A stretch of 64,000 nucleotides of DNA from Callorhinus ursinus (GCF_003265705.1 NW_020312817.1:47463182-47527181); one strand, 5' to 3'. Shown: positions 47,724 through 60,254, numbered from the stretch's first letter. Numbers and translations are program-made. The notes: generated from the letters alone by a model not told the origin.

Positions 47724-47944
47724 GAAGGATCAGCAGACTATGGCCCTTGCACAAAATCAAAACTGCTCCTGGTTTTGTAAATAAAGATTTAATGGAATGT
47801 AGCCATGTTCATATATTTAAATATTGTCTGTGGCTACTTTAATGTTACAGTGACAGAGTTGAGTTGTTGCAACAAAAATTATATGACCCATGGGTTTTAA
47901 AATATTTATTCCCTGACCTTTTATAGAAATAGTCCAACCTCTGG
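47724..47944 (+). mobile_element. Old hAT-like non-autonomous DNA transposon (copy 2)
   Basis: Same family and orientation as 3,234: 'aaggatcagcagactatggc' at the left, 'ggttttgtaaataaagattt' and 'gacagagttgagttgttgca' inside, 'atagtccaacctctgg' at the right. Heavily decayed. Confidence 0.6.
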
Positions 47945-48324
47945 TTGACACCAAAAAGGAGGATATATTAACAAAGGGCACCTGTGTATTATACATCCCA
48001 ATAAACAACATGGGCACAGTCTTCCATATACTATAAATATCTTGCTGTAGAGTTACAGTCAACCCAGGGAAGAAAACAAGGGAATGTGAATATGGGTCTT
48101 TTATTTGAAATGTGATAGGTTTATAAATGTTATCTTAGCTGAGATTATCTGCATTTAATTTACCTGGGAATAAGTAGATGAATCTGCCTGCTAAGAAGCA
48201 AGCTAGGGTTCCAAGTCAGATATTAAACTCAATTCTAGAAACATAGTTGCATTTTTGCACATCTGAGTTTTGAGGGCCTAGAATAGCAGGTCATGATATT
48301 TTACGTCAAAATACCATGGATCTA
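47945..48324. other. Unique-looking non-coding DNA
   Basis: No gene or repeat recognised. Confidence 0.35.
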
Positions 48325-48541
48325 AAATTAGTGGGAGTGGGGCACTTACGTGGAGCAGTCAGTTAAGCATCTGACTCTTAGTTTGGGCTCTCATGGGGCT
48401 TCACAGAGTTGTGAGATCAAGACCTGCATCAAGCTCCATGCTCAGAACAGACTGCTTGAGTTTTACTCTCCCTCTCCTTCTGCCCCACCCCCTGCTCTCT
48501 CTCTCTCATAAATAAATAAATCTTTAAAAGAAATTGGTGGG
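48325..48541 (+). mobile_element. Carnivore tRNA-Lys SINE, old copy
   Basis: Body about 48339-48530: 'gtcagttaagcatctgactc', CT-rich stretch, ataaataaataaatctttaa. The flanks aaattagtggg and aaattggtggg are an 11-bp duplication with one mismatch. It is one of the most diverged SINEs in the window. Confidence 0.88.
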
Positions 48542-50245
48542 GGACATAGAGACTTTAACACTTCAATTGGACACTAGTACCTTTCAGGTGTATCTCAGAT
48601 ATCAACGAGAACTTATGTATATTTTTTAAACTTGGATACAACTAGATGCTAGTAATTTTTCATTAATTTTGACTAACCATGAGTATTTTTTTAACCTGTA
48701 ATCATATTACTCTACCATTTCTCTGGTTAATTATCATAATTCTTCTATTTTATTCTCTCCTCTGGAATTTATAGCCTACATGTATTTTATCTTCAGCATC
48801 TGTTCTACATGTGACTTTTTTCTTTTTATCACTTCCATCTCTTTATTCTTAACTTCTGATTGCTGAGAAAATTTCTCTGTCCTCAAATGCACTGGTTCTG
48901 TTTTTTCCAGCTACAAATCTGTGACTTACAACCAAATTACCTTTAAAAATTCAAGGATTACCTTTCTATTTTCCAATAAACATTTTCTCAGTAAGATTTA
49001 TTTCTCATTGTTTAATAATTGCTCTATTTCATAGAAATAGTGTGTTATTATATCTTGAGATATTTTACATTTTTCTTCACTTTTTATAATAACTTTTTAA
49101 ATACAATGACAAATATGGTAGTTCCTTGAAATTTTTCATATATATATGAAAAATATATATATATATATTCCTTTTACTTAATCCCTCAAGGAGAACATTT
49201 TTCTAATCTATATCTTAAATGGGTAGAGTTGGCTGGGATAGTTTCAGTCAGGCATGACATGAGTTGCTTTGGTGACTTCTTTGTGTTCTGAATATAGAAG
49301 AATCAAAAATATATGAATCAGATTTACTTGAGTGAAGGAGGTAAATGTATCCAACTACCTTCATTTTAACTTTCACCTCCAGTAAAATGTCAGAGGTCTA
49401 AGCTTTCAGAGCAAGAGAAAGGTAGCACAGCTTGAGACAGAGGGAGGAAATGATCTTTGCCTCTCTATTAAAAATAGATGTTGCCAATTTATCTGGGGCA
49501 CTGTCCCCTGTTAACAGAAACACAACTCTAACCAGAACAATCTTCAAGGCAGAAGTCTGCCTTAATTGTTAGGGCTGAATCCCACTTTGAGATCATTTCA
49601 TTTACTTGATGGACTATCCGTGAAGACTCTAACCCATCACCTACCTATTCTTTCCTCTGGTGACTCTTCCTCCAGTCAGGATATCTTCACCCACCTCCTA
49701 TTCCCAAAGCAAGTATTTTCTTTTGTATGGTAAATCACCAACTAATTGTCTTTTCAACTTCCTTTTGGTCTAATTTTGAATTTTTTGAGAGATTTATAAA
49801 ATTTTTTGATGTTTGGATAATACTCTTTCCTAGATCCAGCGTCAGTTCTTTTTTCTTGATACATTTTATTGGGTATTTGGAAAATGGATTTCTTCAGCTT
49901 CAGTATTAAGCCCAGGTGAACAGAGGCTTTTAACATCAATGAAAAAAGGCATCCTTTAATTTTTATTTCATCTGCATAAGATACCTGAAATTTCCTTTCT
50001 ATGTCTAGTAAACTGAAGTTAGTCTGTGATTTATAATCTTTGTTGTTAATTAATATGTAACTCTAGCCAGAATTTAACAAAGAATTGTGATGGTGAGCAA
50101 CAAAATTAGTTAATCTTGGAAATTAATCTAAGTTTTGGTATTAAACAAATAAAAGTTTGTTAAAAATTATAGAAATAGAATTAAATAAAATGAAACATAC
50201 TAATTTAAAATTTCAATTTAAGGTTGTTTTAAAAATAAATAGAAC
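48542..50245. other. AT-rich unique DNA with a palindrome
   Basis: No gene or named repeat. Contains a perfect 24-bp palindrome at 49131-49154. The frames at 49727-49909 (plus) and 49754-49939 (minus) lie on opposite strands of the same AT-rich stretch and have no features. Confidence 0.4.
49131..49154. repeat. 24-bp AT palindrome next to a TA run
   Basis: The arm atttttcatata is followed directly by its inverse complement, then by atatatatatat. Able to form a small cruciform or hairpin. Confidence 0.9.
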
Positions 50246-50320
50246 TGGAACACTACATCAAAAACTAATGATGTAATGTATGGTGATTAACATAACATAA
50301 TAAAATTAAATTAAAAAAAG
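50246..50320 (+). mobile_element. Very short L1 3' end
   Basis: 'aactggaacactacatcaaa' through 'gtgattaacataacataata' and an A-rich tail is the last about 75 bases of the carnivore L1 3'UTR. Target-site duplication not clear. Confidence 0.8.
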
Positions 50321-50664
50321 AAATACCACTATGAAAAATGGTGGCATGGGAATTTAAGTCTATCTAAACTCATAGCCCATCCTCCACGTAACACCCAATA
50401 GTGTTAACCAGGTAATAATGTCAGACAGAGGGGTAGAAAATAAAATTAAAAGGATAAAATGCCTTTGTTGCCTGAGGATAAGATTAAAAAGTACTTAACT
50501 CTAATTGTCCCACAATCACTTCAGCAGTTTTTCTAATTAATCTCTTTAAGATATTTGGGAGAAATGCCAAACTCTAACCCACCTGTCAGATCATTTCCTC
50601 ATGAAGGGTAATAACATGGTTAAATACATGATCACAGAGAAATAGCTCCAAGCACTGAACACAG
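50321..50664. other. Unique-looking non-coding DNA
   Basis: No gene or repeat recognised. Confidence 0.35.
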
Positions 50665-50865
50665 TGTGGGCTTTCTTGTGGGCTTGAATTTGAATTCTGA
50701 ATCTATCACTCAATTTGGGTAACTCCTTTAACCTTGATGAAGTTGTTTCTTCATCTTTAAAATTGGAATATTGAAGCCAACCTCAAATGGTTGTGTTGAA
50801 AACCAAATGAAATAAAACACTTTGAGAAGGTTGTGCAGGAATGCCTAGAACACAAATAATATCTT
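50665..50865 (+). repeat. MIR SINE fossil
   Basis: 'gaatttgaattctgaatcta', 'gtttcttcatctttaaaatt', 'tggttgtgttgaaaaccaaa' and 'caggaatgcctagaacacaa' are in MIR order. Confidence 0.7.
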
Positions 50866-51396
50866 CCATCGAAGTATTTAGTAATACCTGCTGAGCTGTA
50901 TGTAATTTTTAACCTCATATTATTCAATTGGATATAAAAACCTTGCTATTTATCCTGATGATTTTTTTATTAAATCTTCTTAATATTTACTTGATATGTA
51001 TTCCTTATAAAAAGTCATTCAAAAAACAAAAACAAAATAAATAGAACTTTGTTGGGTCAGAACAGAGAGAATGAATGACTTTTTATTCAAACACACTGCA
51101 CATTTTTTCAAGTGGACAAGAATGTGAAATAAGATCTTTAATAAGATATTTAATAATCATGATTTAATTGGCATTCTGTTTAAATTTACTGTATGAACAG
51201 AGAATACCCACTAGTTCAAATGATCACTGAAGCTTTAGAAAAACAATTATACTCCAGGTCATGAAGTATAACTGAAATATTTCCACATATAAAGAGAAAG
51301 TAGAGGGAATACAGTATATATTTGTTATTCACAATGCAAATCAGAGAATAGACTAAAGAAAAAGAAATCAAAACTCTTGCATATGAAATGAATTTT
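50866..51396. other. Unique-looking AT-rich DNA
   Basis: No gene or repeat recognised; the minus-strand frame at 51216-51431 is featureless. Confidence 0.35.
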
Positions 51397-51502
51397 AAAA
51401 ATGACATAGTCACATGGTATTGATGAATCACTAAACTCTACCCTGAACCTAATAATACACTATATGTTAACTAACTTTAAATCAAAAAATGACATAGCCA
51501 CA
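51397..51502 (+). mobile_element. About 70-bp L1 3'-end insertion with 18-bp duplication
   Basis: The insert 51415-51484 carries L1 3'-end text ('cactaaactctaccctgaac', 'aataatacactatatgttaa') and an A-rich end. It is bracketed by aaaaatgacatagtcaca (51397-51414) and aaaaatgacatagccaca (51485-51502), one mismatch in 18. Confidence 0.85.
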
Positions 51503-51534
51503 GATATGAAGGAAATTAAATAATTGTAAATTCG

Positions 51535-51912
51535 ATTTTACGGTGATAGACATTGGGGAAGGTAGGTGCTATGGTGAGTGCTGTGAATTGTATAAGACTG
51601 TTGAATCACAGACCTGTACCTCTGAAACAAATAATATATTAGACGTTAAAAAAAAAAGATGGCAGGAAGGGAAGAATGAAGGGGAGGAAATCGGAGGAGG
51701 AGACGAACCATAAGAGACTATGGACTCTGAGAAAAAAACTGAGGGTTCTAGAGGGGAAGGGGCTGGGGGGATGAGTTAGCCTGGTGATGAGTATTAAAGA
51801 GGGCATGTTCTGCACGGAGCACTGGGTGTTATATGCAAACAATGAATCATGGAACACTACATCAAAAACTAATGATGTAATGTATGGTGATTAACATAAC
51901 ATAAAAAAATAC
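51535..51912 (+). mobile_element. 5'-truncated L1 3'UTR
   Basis: 'gacattggggaaggtaggtg', 'cacagacctgtacctctgaa', an internal A-run at 51648-51658, 'aagggaagaatgaaggggag', 'gagcactgggtgttatatgc' and 'gtgattaacataacataaaa' are the carnivore L1 3'UTR in sense orientation. Clear target-site duplication not found. The minus-strand frame 51639-51857 is an artefact. Confidence 0.9.
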
Positions 51913-53020
51913 TAAAAAATAGTTAACATAAAAAATATAATAGATGGTGTTTAGAGGGAAATATTAGAGGGAAATATTAACTAAGATAAACAACAAAAAC
52001 AAAATAGAAAACATGACTAGAGTAGAAACTTGAAAAAAAAAAAAAGGATTTACTGGTACCTAAGAATGCAACCACTGAAAGGTAGTTTTATGAATAAATA
52101 TATTCCACCTTTACTCTGTAAAGTATTACTGACCAGAAGTAAAACCTGGAAACTTCATATTTTTTCAAAAACTCTATCATAACCTTATTCCAAAATATTC
52201 CAAAAATAGTATACTAAAATTAAAACTACAGACACTACAGAATATTCCTCAGTTGTGGGTATAGATTTTAAAAAGAACCTAATAAACAAAAACGTGAATG
52301 CAACAGTTTCAACTATGTGGTTAGAGAATAAAGTGCCATGACTAAGTGTTTTATTCTGTGGATGAATAAATGATTCAAAAGTATTCAATATATTAACATA
52401 AATAAGATAAAAAACAAAAACCACACAATCATGAAAATCCTTAAAGAACTGTGAATAGAAGTACACCTTTTTAATATTAAAAAACTCTATTTTTAATAAT
52501 ATTTAAACATAGTGGCAAAAGTCTAAAATGTGCTTTAAAATAAAGAAGTAAGTCTTCTATCTATCACCATTATTCTTTTACATATTTTCTAATACTTCTA
52601 ATCAATATATAAAGAAAAAATGGTTGAAATAGGAACTATGAATATTGGGAAATAAATGACAAAATTTATCCTTATTTGCAGGTGTTAAAATTAGTTACTT
52701 GAAAAACTTACTTTCAACTTAAAAATCCCAAATTAACAAGGAAATTCAGTAATATAATTAAATAAGTAAACAGACATTAATTGTCCTTTATCAAAATAAT
52801 CTGAAAGATAATCATAAGAGAAATATATACCATTTACATTAGAAAAAATACAACGTATCTGGCAAAAGCTTATCATGAAACATGCAAGATAGGAAACACA
52901 TATTGCTAAATTCACATGTTTCCAACATATATAAATCTCTTACAAATCAATAAATATAACAACTATTCCCAAGGAAAATGGGTCAAGGTCTTAAATAAGC
53001 AAAGCAGAAGAAATAGATAT
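51913..53020. other. Unique-looking AT-rich DNA
   Basis: Begins with a short local duplication, 'gagggaaatatta', near 51,955-51,980. No gene recognised. Confidence 0.35.
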
Positions 53021-53224
53021 AAAGACGTGTTCAGAGGCGCCTGGGTGGCTCAGTTGGTTAAGCATCTGCCTTCAGCTCAGGTCATGATCTCAGGGTCCTG
53101 GGATCAGGTCCTGCACTGGGCTCCTTGCTCAGTGGGTACTCTGCTTCTCTCTCTGCCTGTTGCTCCCCCCGTTTGGGCTCTCTCTCTGTTAAATAAATAA
53201 AATCTTAAAAAAACACAAAGATGT
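53021..53224 (+). mobile_element. Carnivore tRNA-Lys SINE (first of a tandem pair)
   Basis: Body about 53036-53213, 'ggcgcctgggtggctcagtt' to aaataaataaaatctt plus A7. The upstream flank aaagacgtg and the downstream aaagatgtg look like a duplication with one C-to-T change. The second SINE is inserted at that downstream copy. Confidence 0.94.
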
Positions 53225-53431
53225 GGGCGCCTGGGTGGCTCAGTTGGTTAAGCGACTGCCTTCGGCTCAGGTCATGATCCTGGAGTCCCAGGATCGAGTT
53301 CCACATAGGGCTCCCTGCTCGGCAGGGAGTCTGCTTCTCCCTCTGACCCTCTTCCCTCTCGTGCTCTCTATCTCTCATTCTCTCTCTCTCGAATAAATAA
53401 ATAAAACCTTTAAAAAAAAACACAAAGATGT
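53214..53431 (+). mobile_element. Carnivore tRNA-Lys SINE (second of a tandem pair)
   Basis: Body 53225-53420, starting 'gggcgcctgggtggctcagt' and ending ataaataaataaaacctt plus A9. A perfect 11-bp duplication, cacaaagatgt, lies at 53214-53224 and 53421-53431. It inserted at the end of the first SINE, so it is the younger of the two. Confidence 0.96.
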
Positions 53432-56299
53432 GCAATATCAATAATGCTACAAAATAAATGAAAATATTTTTGATTGGCAAAGGTTAAAAACTATATGATG
53501 ATAACCTGTGTCTTCTATGGTAAGGAAATTGGGCCCTGTGAGATCAGAGATTTTTACTTGGTAAATCTAAGTTAGTATGATATTTCTGAATGACATTATC
53601 TCTAAACATTTTACAATGGTTTTGGAATTTTATGTACCTATTTCCTGTTTTACCTCTAAGATTTTATCCTAAGAAAATAATTAAGGGTGGATAAAATTAT
53701 ACTCACAAGAGATTCATCATAACACTATAATTGCTGAAATATCAGAAGCAATCTAACTGAAATAAGTATCAAACTAAGACATATACCTGACATGCAATAT
53801 TATACCATTTTTGCAGAAGTATATTTATTGATATAAAATAATCATTGTGATACAATAAATGAAAAATGTTTATAAAATATTGGGTATCATGTGTTATATT
53901 TTATTATATACAAATACCTAATTAAAAGGATACCTATCATAACTCACTGTTTTTAGTATATGGTGGTGGGGTTATGGACAGTTTCAAACTACACATATGT
54001 GACTCTACACACAAACACCCAAATAATGAAGTTTTCATTTTTTTAAATTGGAAATTGTGACTTAATTGTTGTGTGTAATTCTATCAAAGTGATGTATCAT
54101 TAATTTTCTTTTTTTCACATTTTACTACAGAAATGTGTCAAGACTTGTATCCCTTAAATTTACACAATGTTGCCTATCAATGTTTTCACTTTTTTCAGTT
54201 CCTCTTGAGTGTGTATATTACATGTCATTATCCTATTCTATTTCAATTGCCATTTTTCTGTCTCCCTTTCTCTCCCTCTATTTCCCTGTCTTCCCCATGA
54301 GTCCTCCTATCTCTGCTGCATTCTTTCCTCTTTCCCTATTTTCAGTTTCTCCTCTTGAATGAGCATATCAGAATTCCATAATGACCCACTCTGTGATGCC
54401 ATGGCTTGCCTCCAGCTGCCATTAACCATAGGAAAAAGCTATAATTCATTAACCACAAACCCTAGGAGAAAGCTGTAACTCTCAAGTACTAGATTTCAGA
54501 TTTTTGAAATGCTTGATAGAATTACTTCAAATTGAAAGATTTATACCCTTTTGGGTGTATACTCGTTTCTTGACAAGGAATATGTCCTGTTCCAGCATTT
54601 GTTCTTGGCTGTCAAGGACAACATTTTCATTTTTATTTTCAAGAAATCCTTAATGGACTTAAAACAAATAATTGTGAAAATGCTCATAATGATTATTGTA
54701 TTAACAAATGCTTTGACAAAACGATCATCTCTTTTATTACAGTGGCTAGGCTGTACGTCCATCTATTATCTTACTCCCTGAAGGTTTCCTTTACAAACTC
54801 AATACTGATTGAGTCTTATTCTCAGCCTTCAGGAAAAATGTCTCTTTCCAAATGAATCATTGTTAACTAAAGGACACTTTCTTAGACATTTCTTTTTCAT
54901 CTTATTTCCTGAGTAAAATGTACACATATTATGGATCAATATGAATTTCATATTTTCTGCAAAGATTTGCTACTTTAGATTGTTTCACCGAGTAAAGACG
55001 TTTTATGTAGATGAATTTATTACTCAATTCCATCAAGCTTATCAACATCCTATCTTGTTATTTAGTCCAGACATTGTGCAAAATGCATGAGAATGGTCAA
55101 AAAAGACAGATAATGTCTAGGGGAAGAATGAGAAAAATTTCTATGTTGGAGAAAAATGAAATAAGCTGGAAAGAGACAATGATATGAGATCAATTAACAT
55201 TTCACACCACAGTTGTTTTCATATAACAGAGTGTTTCTGTGAATTGAATGACCTTCTAGCATCTTTGTAGCCATTTCATTGCAAAGGCCTCTTCAGAAAC
55301 ACAAAGTTACTATTTAGAGTGATAAGTAAAGAACCTGACACAAGCTCTATCCTTGGGTGCACACATACTCTTTGTAAGGAATTCCATCAATCCATGAATA
55401 ATGAGAAACTGAAAAATGTATATGCTTAATAATAGGCCTTTAAGAATGAATCATCTTCATAACACTTTTGACAAGTGTGTGGCTCATATTATTTTTATTC
55501 TAACACTTCATGGTGAATAGTTTTATACATTATACCCTTTTTAAAAAAAAAATATGTAACATTTGATGTTGTTTCAGGTCACTGAAAACTTGCTAATAGC
55601 AGATGAAGTTTGAGTATGTGTTTTCTAATTCCAAGTCAATGTTTTTTGCCCTGAGCCAGCAGCCTTCTAAGACACTGGCATCAAGTCCTTTTTACTCAAA
55701 TATATGAACATGGGTCATTTATGGGCAGTTTGTATCATCTATACTCTCTCAAAGACTTACATAAACACTGTTGAGAGATGTCTAAAGTTCTACCTGGTCA
55801 TATTCTCAAGCTTGCATGCCAACAACACAGATTATTTTCCATTATGAAAATATTACTGCAATGATACATGTAAGTGTAAAACATAAGGCAAATATCAAGT
55901 GTATGCATAAACCCTATTGGACTGGGACAGTTGTATGTCTACTTTATCTGTGATGATTTTCTTCCTTGAACAACAATCTCTGAATCAAATCTGGTATGAT
56001 CAGTAGGGTTGTAGGTTTTATCTTCTTAAAAAATATATGGCTATTCAGAGAATAAGGTTATATCCTTTTAAGTTAGCTAACTATGTAACAGAAACTTCAT
56101 GACTCCTTCCACCTTGGCCTACAGAAAGAGGTAAAAATATAGAATGTATATGGCAAAAGAGGTACTGATCTTTGTCACATAATTTTTAAGTAAGTATTTC
56201 CACGTTGATATTCCCTGTAGTGAAATAAAACCATAAACAGAGTGGGAAGAAACTTAGAAGCATCAAGTCAGTTCTTTCTTTGCCTGCTTGAATCCTGTG
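53432..56299. other. Long AT-rich unique stretch
   Basis: About 2.9 kb without a recognised repeat or gene. It includes a pyrimidine-rich patch (54,235-54,355) that gives a featureless plus-strand frame at 54135-54362, and an imperfect local repeat of 'aaccataggaaaaagctata' near 54,424 and 54,452. Confidence 0.4.
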
Positions 56300-56620
56300 T
56301 ACAAAATCCCAAACAAATCCCTACCTAGACCTGCTATTAAAACTTCCAGCAATGATTAACTCATTGATTTCATTAGGTAGCTCATTCCAGTTATGTATAG
56401 CATTTATTGCTGATATTTCTGCCTACTACTGAGCTGGAAAAAAAAAATACCTCCTTATAAATTCAACCTAGAGCTTAAGACATAGCTCATACAGTAGGAC
56501 TTTAAGTCTCTGAGGACACTTTTTTGGGTATCTTTTGAATCTCCAACTTTATTATTATATTTGAGCCAGATCTGTTAAGGGTAACTCACTACTATCTTAA
56601 TCTTCTCTTTACAGAGTAAA
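56300..56620. repeat. Possible deeply ancient LINE (CR1/L3-like) remnant
   Basis: 'cttccagcaatgattaactc' followed by 'ggtagctcattccagttatg', and later 'ctccttataaattcaaccta' and 'tctctgaggacact', weakly follow an amniote-wide repeat I associate with CR1/L3-type elements. The match is by memory and low identity. Confidence 0.3.
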
Positions 56621-57496
56621 GTTATTTTTAATAAGATCTTAACTGCATATTTTCATTAACCTTGTATAAAGATCTATCTAAAGGAAAGAGATGTATGAAT
56701 TAATTCTATCATCGAATGTTTCCATTAGCCACATTATTATTATTGTTAACACTCTGAGCCTTAGGTAAATGTTTTTACTTAAAATTTTAGAAAGTTATAA
56801 ACATATTTATTTAATGTTCCATTATAGCCACATCATCACTATGATTTTAAGAGAGAACAATACTTCGTTTTATTTCCATTTGATAACCCATACCAGAATA
56901 TTCTTTGACAAGTTGCTACATGTTAAGCAGTTGACTGTGTATGATCTTAGAGACAGATATACCCGTGTTTGTCTCAATTTTATTTGTTCTTATCTAACGA
57001 ATTTAGCCTAGCATTTTAAACCAGGAGCCTTATTTTGTTTCCATATGTGATATGAAGATTATAAAAACAACATTATAGTGTAATCATGAGGATATAAAAC
57101 ACATGAAAATGCTTGGCATTTGTTGGTTTAAAGTAAAAACTAATTTCCTCTCTTCCCTTTCTCTCTTTTAATAAAGATAGCCTGCTAGATATCCCAAATC
57201 AATCCAAGTTTTGCTATTTTTCTGTTTGTTCTTTCCTTTTTCATTAAAAAAACATACATTCAGTCTTCCAAATAAGCACATACTTCTTCTCTCTAACATT
57301 CTTGCCCAAGATGGTTTCTCTAAGAAGACTATTTTTGTTCTCAGTAAATTTGTAAAACTCCATTAGGCAATTTGCTGACACAGCTTAATAAGAAGATAAG
57401 AAGATCTGCTAAGCATACTCTCATCATACAATAAGAGACATCCCATGAGGTTGAATCACGTGCTGCTCTGCCCCAGGTGTAATTGGGGTGGGCTAA
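56621..57496. other. Unique-looking AT-rich DNA
   Basis: No gene recognised. A faint MIR-like tail lies near 57,055-57,125. Confidence 0.35.
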
Positions 57497-57655
57497 GCAC
57501 TGAACTGAGAGTGTGTTGTCTGAATGGCAATTCTACCATGCCATGCAAACCCGGGAAGTAACTTCACTTCTCTCCATTTCAGTTCCTTATAAGTAGGTGG
57601 AAATAAGACCTGTCACTCAGTACTGCTGTCAAGATTAAATAAGATGTTGAATGTA
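57497..57655 (+). repeat. MIR SINE fossil
   Basis: 'aagcactgaactgagagtgt', 'aagtaacttcacttctctcc', 'gtaggtggaaataagacctg' and 'gtcaagattaaataagatgt' are in MIR order. Confidence 0.7.
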
Positions 57656-59217
57656 AGAACTCCTGGCTTTCACATTTTCATTAAATTGGATTCCTACATT
57701 TAGAGAATGGCCACATAATGCTGAAACATTTGATGGATTTCCTTTAAATCTTAAAACATTTGAATCATTAGCGAATTAGTGAATGGATAAAATACTCTAT
57801 CCAATAAGAGCTCCCATTATGATAAAATAATATTATATAATTGAGAAAAGCAGCCTATCACCTTTCCTGGATGCAATTTTTGTATGATAGTTTATCAGTG
57901 GTGGGATTATAAATATTTGAAACCCAGGAAAATACCAAATCTATCATTTATGTGTAATAAAAATACTTTATGGATGTTTCACCTTTTGATTTATCTCAGT
58001 TGCAAAAAATGCCATGTTTGACTGCTATTCAGAATCCTAATTTCTCTGGACAACAATGTCATCAACAAACATTACCAAGCTTAGATAAAATAATCTTTTA
58101 TAATTTTAATGAAATTTGGTTGAAAGGTAAATGAAATAATTCAACATATATTAATGAGCTGAGAAGCTGTGGAATTTGATTGACAGATTAAAATTACATT
58201 AACCTTGACCCATCAAATTTATTAGTTTATTATAGAAAAAGTCACTCCTAGTCCCTGGAAATAGACCTAATTAAGAGACACCAAGAAATAGTAAGAATTC
58301 AAATGGACATGCTAAAATTTCAGAAACTCTTTCCAAATGCACCAGGGAAATCTACCAATTTGGGGCTAGCTGATGTATAACTTAATAGAATATTTTAAAA
58401 CTAGGGCAATTTGATTCTAGATAAGTATTCAATGAAAAATAAAATGGTTGTGCATAATGAAACTTAGAGTGCAAGGCCAGATAAAACTTAAAATAGGAAA
58501 AGTTCACTAATGGACCCAAATCTCATCCAGGAACTGTCTCCTAGTGTTATCCCTAGGGCCCCTACTATAGCCACTGGTCTTATGAGGCCTCCTTCATGGC
58601 TATCATCTTCCATCTCTATCCCCAAATTCTAAACTTTCCATATTCCCCTAGGTCATCGCAATCCACATGCCTCAGGTTCTTTTCTCCCAGAGCTCTGGTT
58701 AATGAGAGGTGATATGATACACAAATTCTTATTAAAGCATTACTATGAATAGTTGCTAAAAATACATTACGCTGCCTCAAATCTGACTGGATAGAGACTG
58801 GCCAATTAAAAAAAAAAAGTAGTTATTTAATTTTAAGAAAGGTTGATTAAAAAAGGAGGAACATAAATAACCCCTGGCAGGTAGAGACAGGAGTAGTTGG
58901 GTGTAGCCCCAGTGATCAGGTTGCTGTAGAAAATGGACTGCATATTTTTTAAAAGATTTGGAAATTGACCATTATTTTTGTATGTTAAATAGAGGACAAT
59001 TAAGTTAGTTTCCATAATGTTACTTTCCTTTAGATAAAAGTCACACTTTTACAGCTTTTCTATGTGCTTTGACCAAAAGAAAATCTAAAAATTCTTCACA
59101 TTACAGAAGAGACCATGTGTGTGCACGGATGAGCACGTGCACATGCACACATGTATGTGTCAGGTATGAAAAAGAAGGCAGACAGTCTGGGGAATTTTTC
59201 TTTAACTGTTCTTTTCA
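57656..59217. other. Unique-looking AT-rich DNA
   Basis: About 1.5 kb; no gene or repeat recognised. Confidence 0.4.
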
Positions 59218-59735
59218 GTAGGCATACTAATGGTTCCCCAAAGAAGTCTATGTCCTAATTCCTGGAGCCTATGAATATTTAGGCTACATGACAGAGGGGA
59301 ATTCAGGTTACATTTGGAATTCAGGTTGCTAATTATCGGACCCGAAAATGGAGAGATTATTCTGGATTATCCAGATGGACCCAATAAGATCAAAATGCTC
59401 CTTAGAAGCAGAAGAAGGAAGAAGAAAAAAGTAAGAGGGCGATGTGAGTGTCGAGAAATGAAGAGATGTAATGTTACTGGCTTTGAATGTTGGGAAAGGG
59501 AATCATGAGCCAGGGAATGCAAGGAATGTGAGCGGCTTCTAGAGCCTGGAGAAGGCAAGGAAATTCAGTCTACCCTAGAGCTTCCAAGAAGGAACCCAGC
59601 CTTGCTTACATCTAGATTTTAGCTAAGACCCATGCCAGACTTTTGAACTACAAAACAGTTAAGAATAGATTTGTGTTGTTTTAAACCACCAAATTTGTGG
59701 TAATTTGTTACCACAGCAATAAAAAAGAATTATTT
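59218..59735 (+). mobile_element. MaLR-type (MLT1-like) LTR
   Basis: 'atggttccccaaagaagtct' with 'atgtcctaattcctggagcc', 'ctggattatccagatggacc', 'ccagggaatgcaaggaatgt' and 'tttgtgttgttttaaaccac' with 'caaatttgtggtaatttgtt' follow the sense order of the LTR whose antisense relative is at 39,280. No internal region. A plus-strand frame inside (59314-59508) is not a gene. Confidence 0.65.
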
Positions 59736-59779
59736 GATTCCACAGAAGGTACTCTTCCTATATATATGGTGCCACTCCT

Positions 59780-59857
59780 AGAAAAAGGGAAGGGAAGAAA
59801 AGGAAAGGAAAGGAAAGGGGAAAGGGAAAGGGAAAGGAAAGGGGAAGGAAAAAAAAG
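59780..59857. repeat. (GGAAA)n-type purine tract
   Basis: About 75 bases of aaaggg and aaagg units; strand-asymmetric and likely variable in length. Confidence 0.95.
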
Positions 59858-59984
59858 TTAGAAAATGCCTGGATTAGTTGTATTTTTAGGTCTCTCACAA
59901 TTCTGAAATTCAGTTCTAATTAACATCTGCTAATATATGTTTCAATTCAATAGTGTTAATTGAATGTCATGGGATTTAGTATTG

Positions 59985-60235
59985 CGTTGTTTTTATTTAA
60001 CATGTTGTGAACACTTCCGTGATATTAAATGTGCTTTGTAAAGAAGATTAATTCCTATATGATATCCTATCAATGGAGATGCCACAATTTTTAATCATTA
60101 CCTTGATTTTGTAAATACAAAATATTCCAGTTTTTCATTGTTTTAAATTATGCTGAAATAAACATCCTTGTACATAAATCTTTGACTAGCACTCCTTATT
60201 TCAGTTGCATAATTTGCTAGAAGTGCACTTATTCA
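59985..60235 (-). mobile_element. Ancient LINE ORF2-type fragment, antisense
   Basis: 'ttccagtttttcattgtttt' followed by 'aaataaacatccttgtacat' and 'aaatctttgactagcac' resembles the antisense 3' part of an old L1-type ORF2. Decayed. Confidence 0.45.
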
Positions 60236-60245
60236 TTTATTCAAG

Positions 60246-60254
60246 AAATATTTG
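60246..60254. repeat. Target-site duplication of SNRPC retrocopy, 5' copy
   Basis: aaatatttg, repeated at 61002-61010 directly after the retrocopy's 3' end. Confidence 0.65.
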
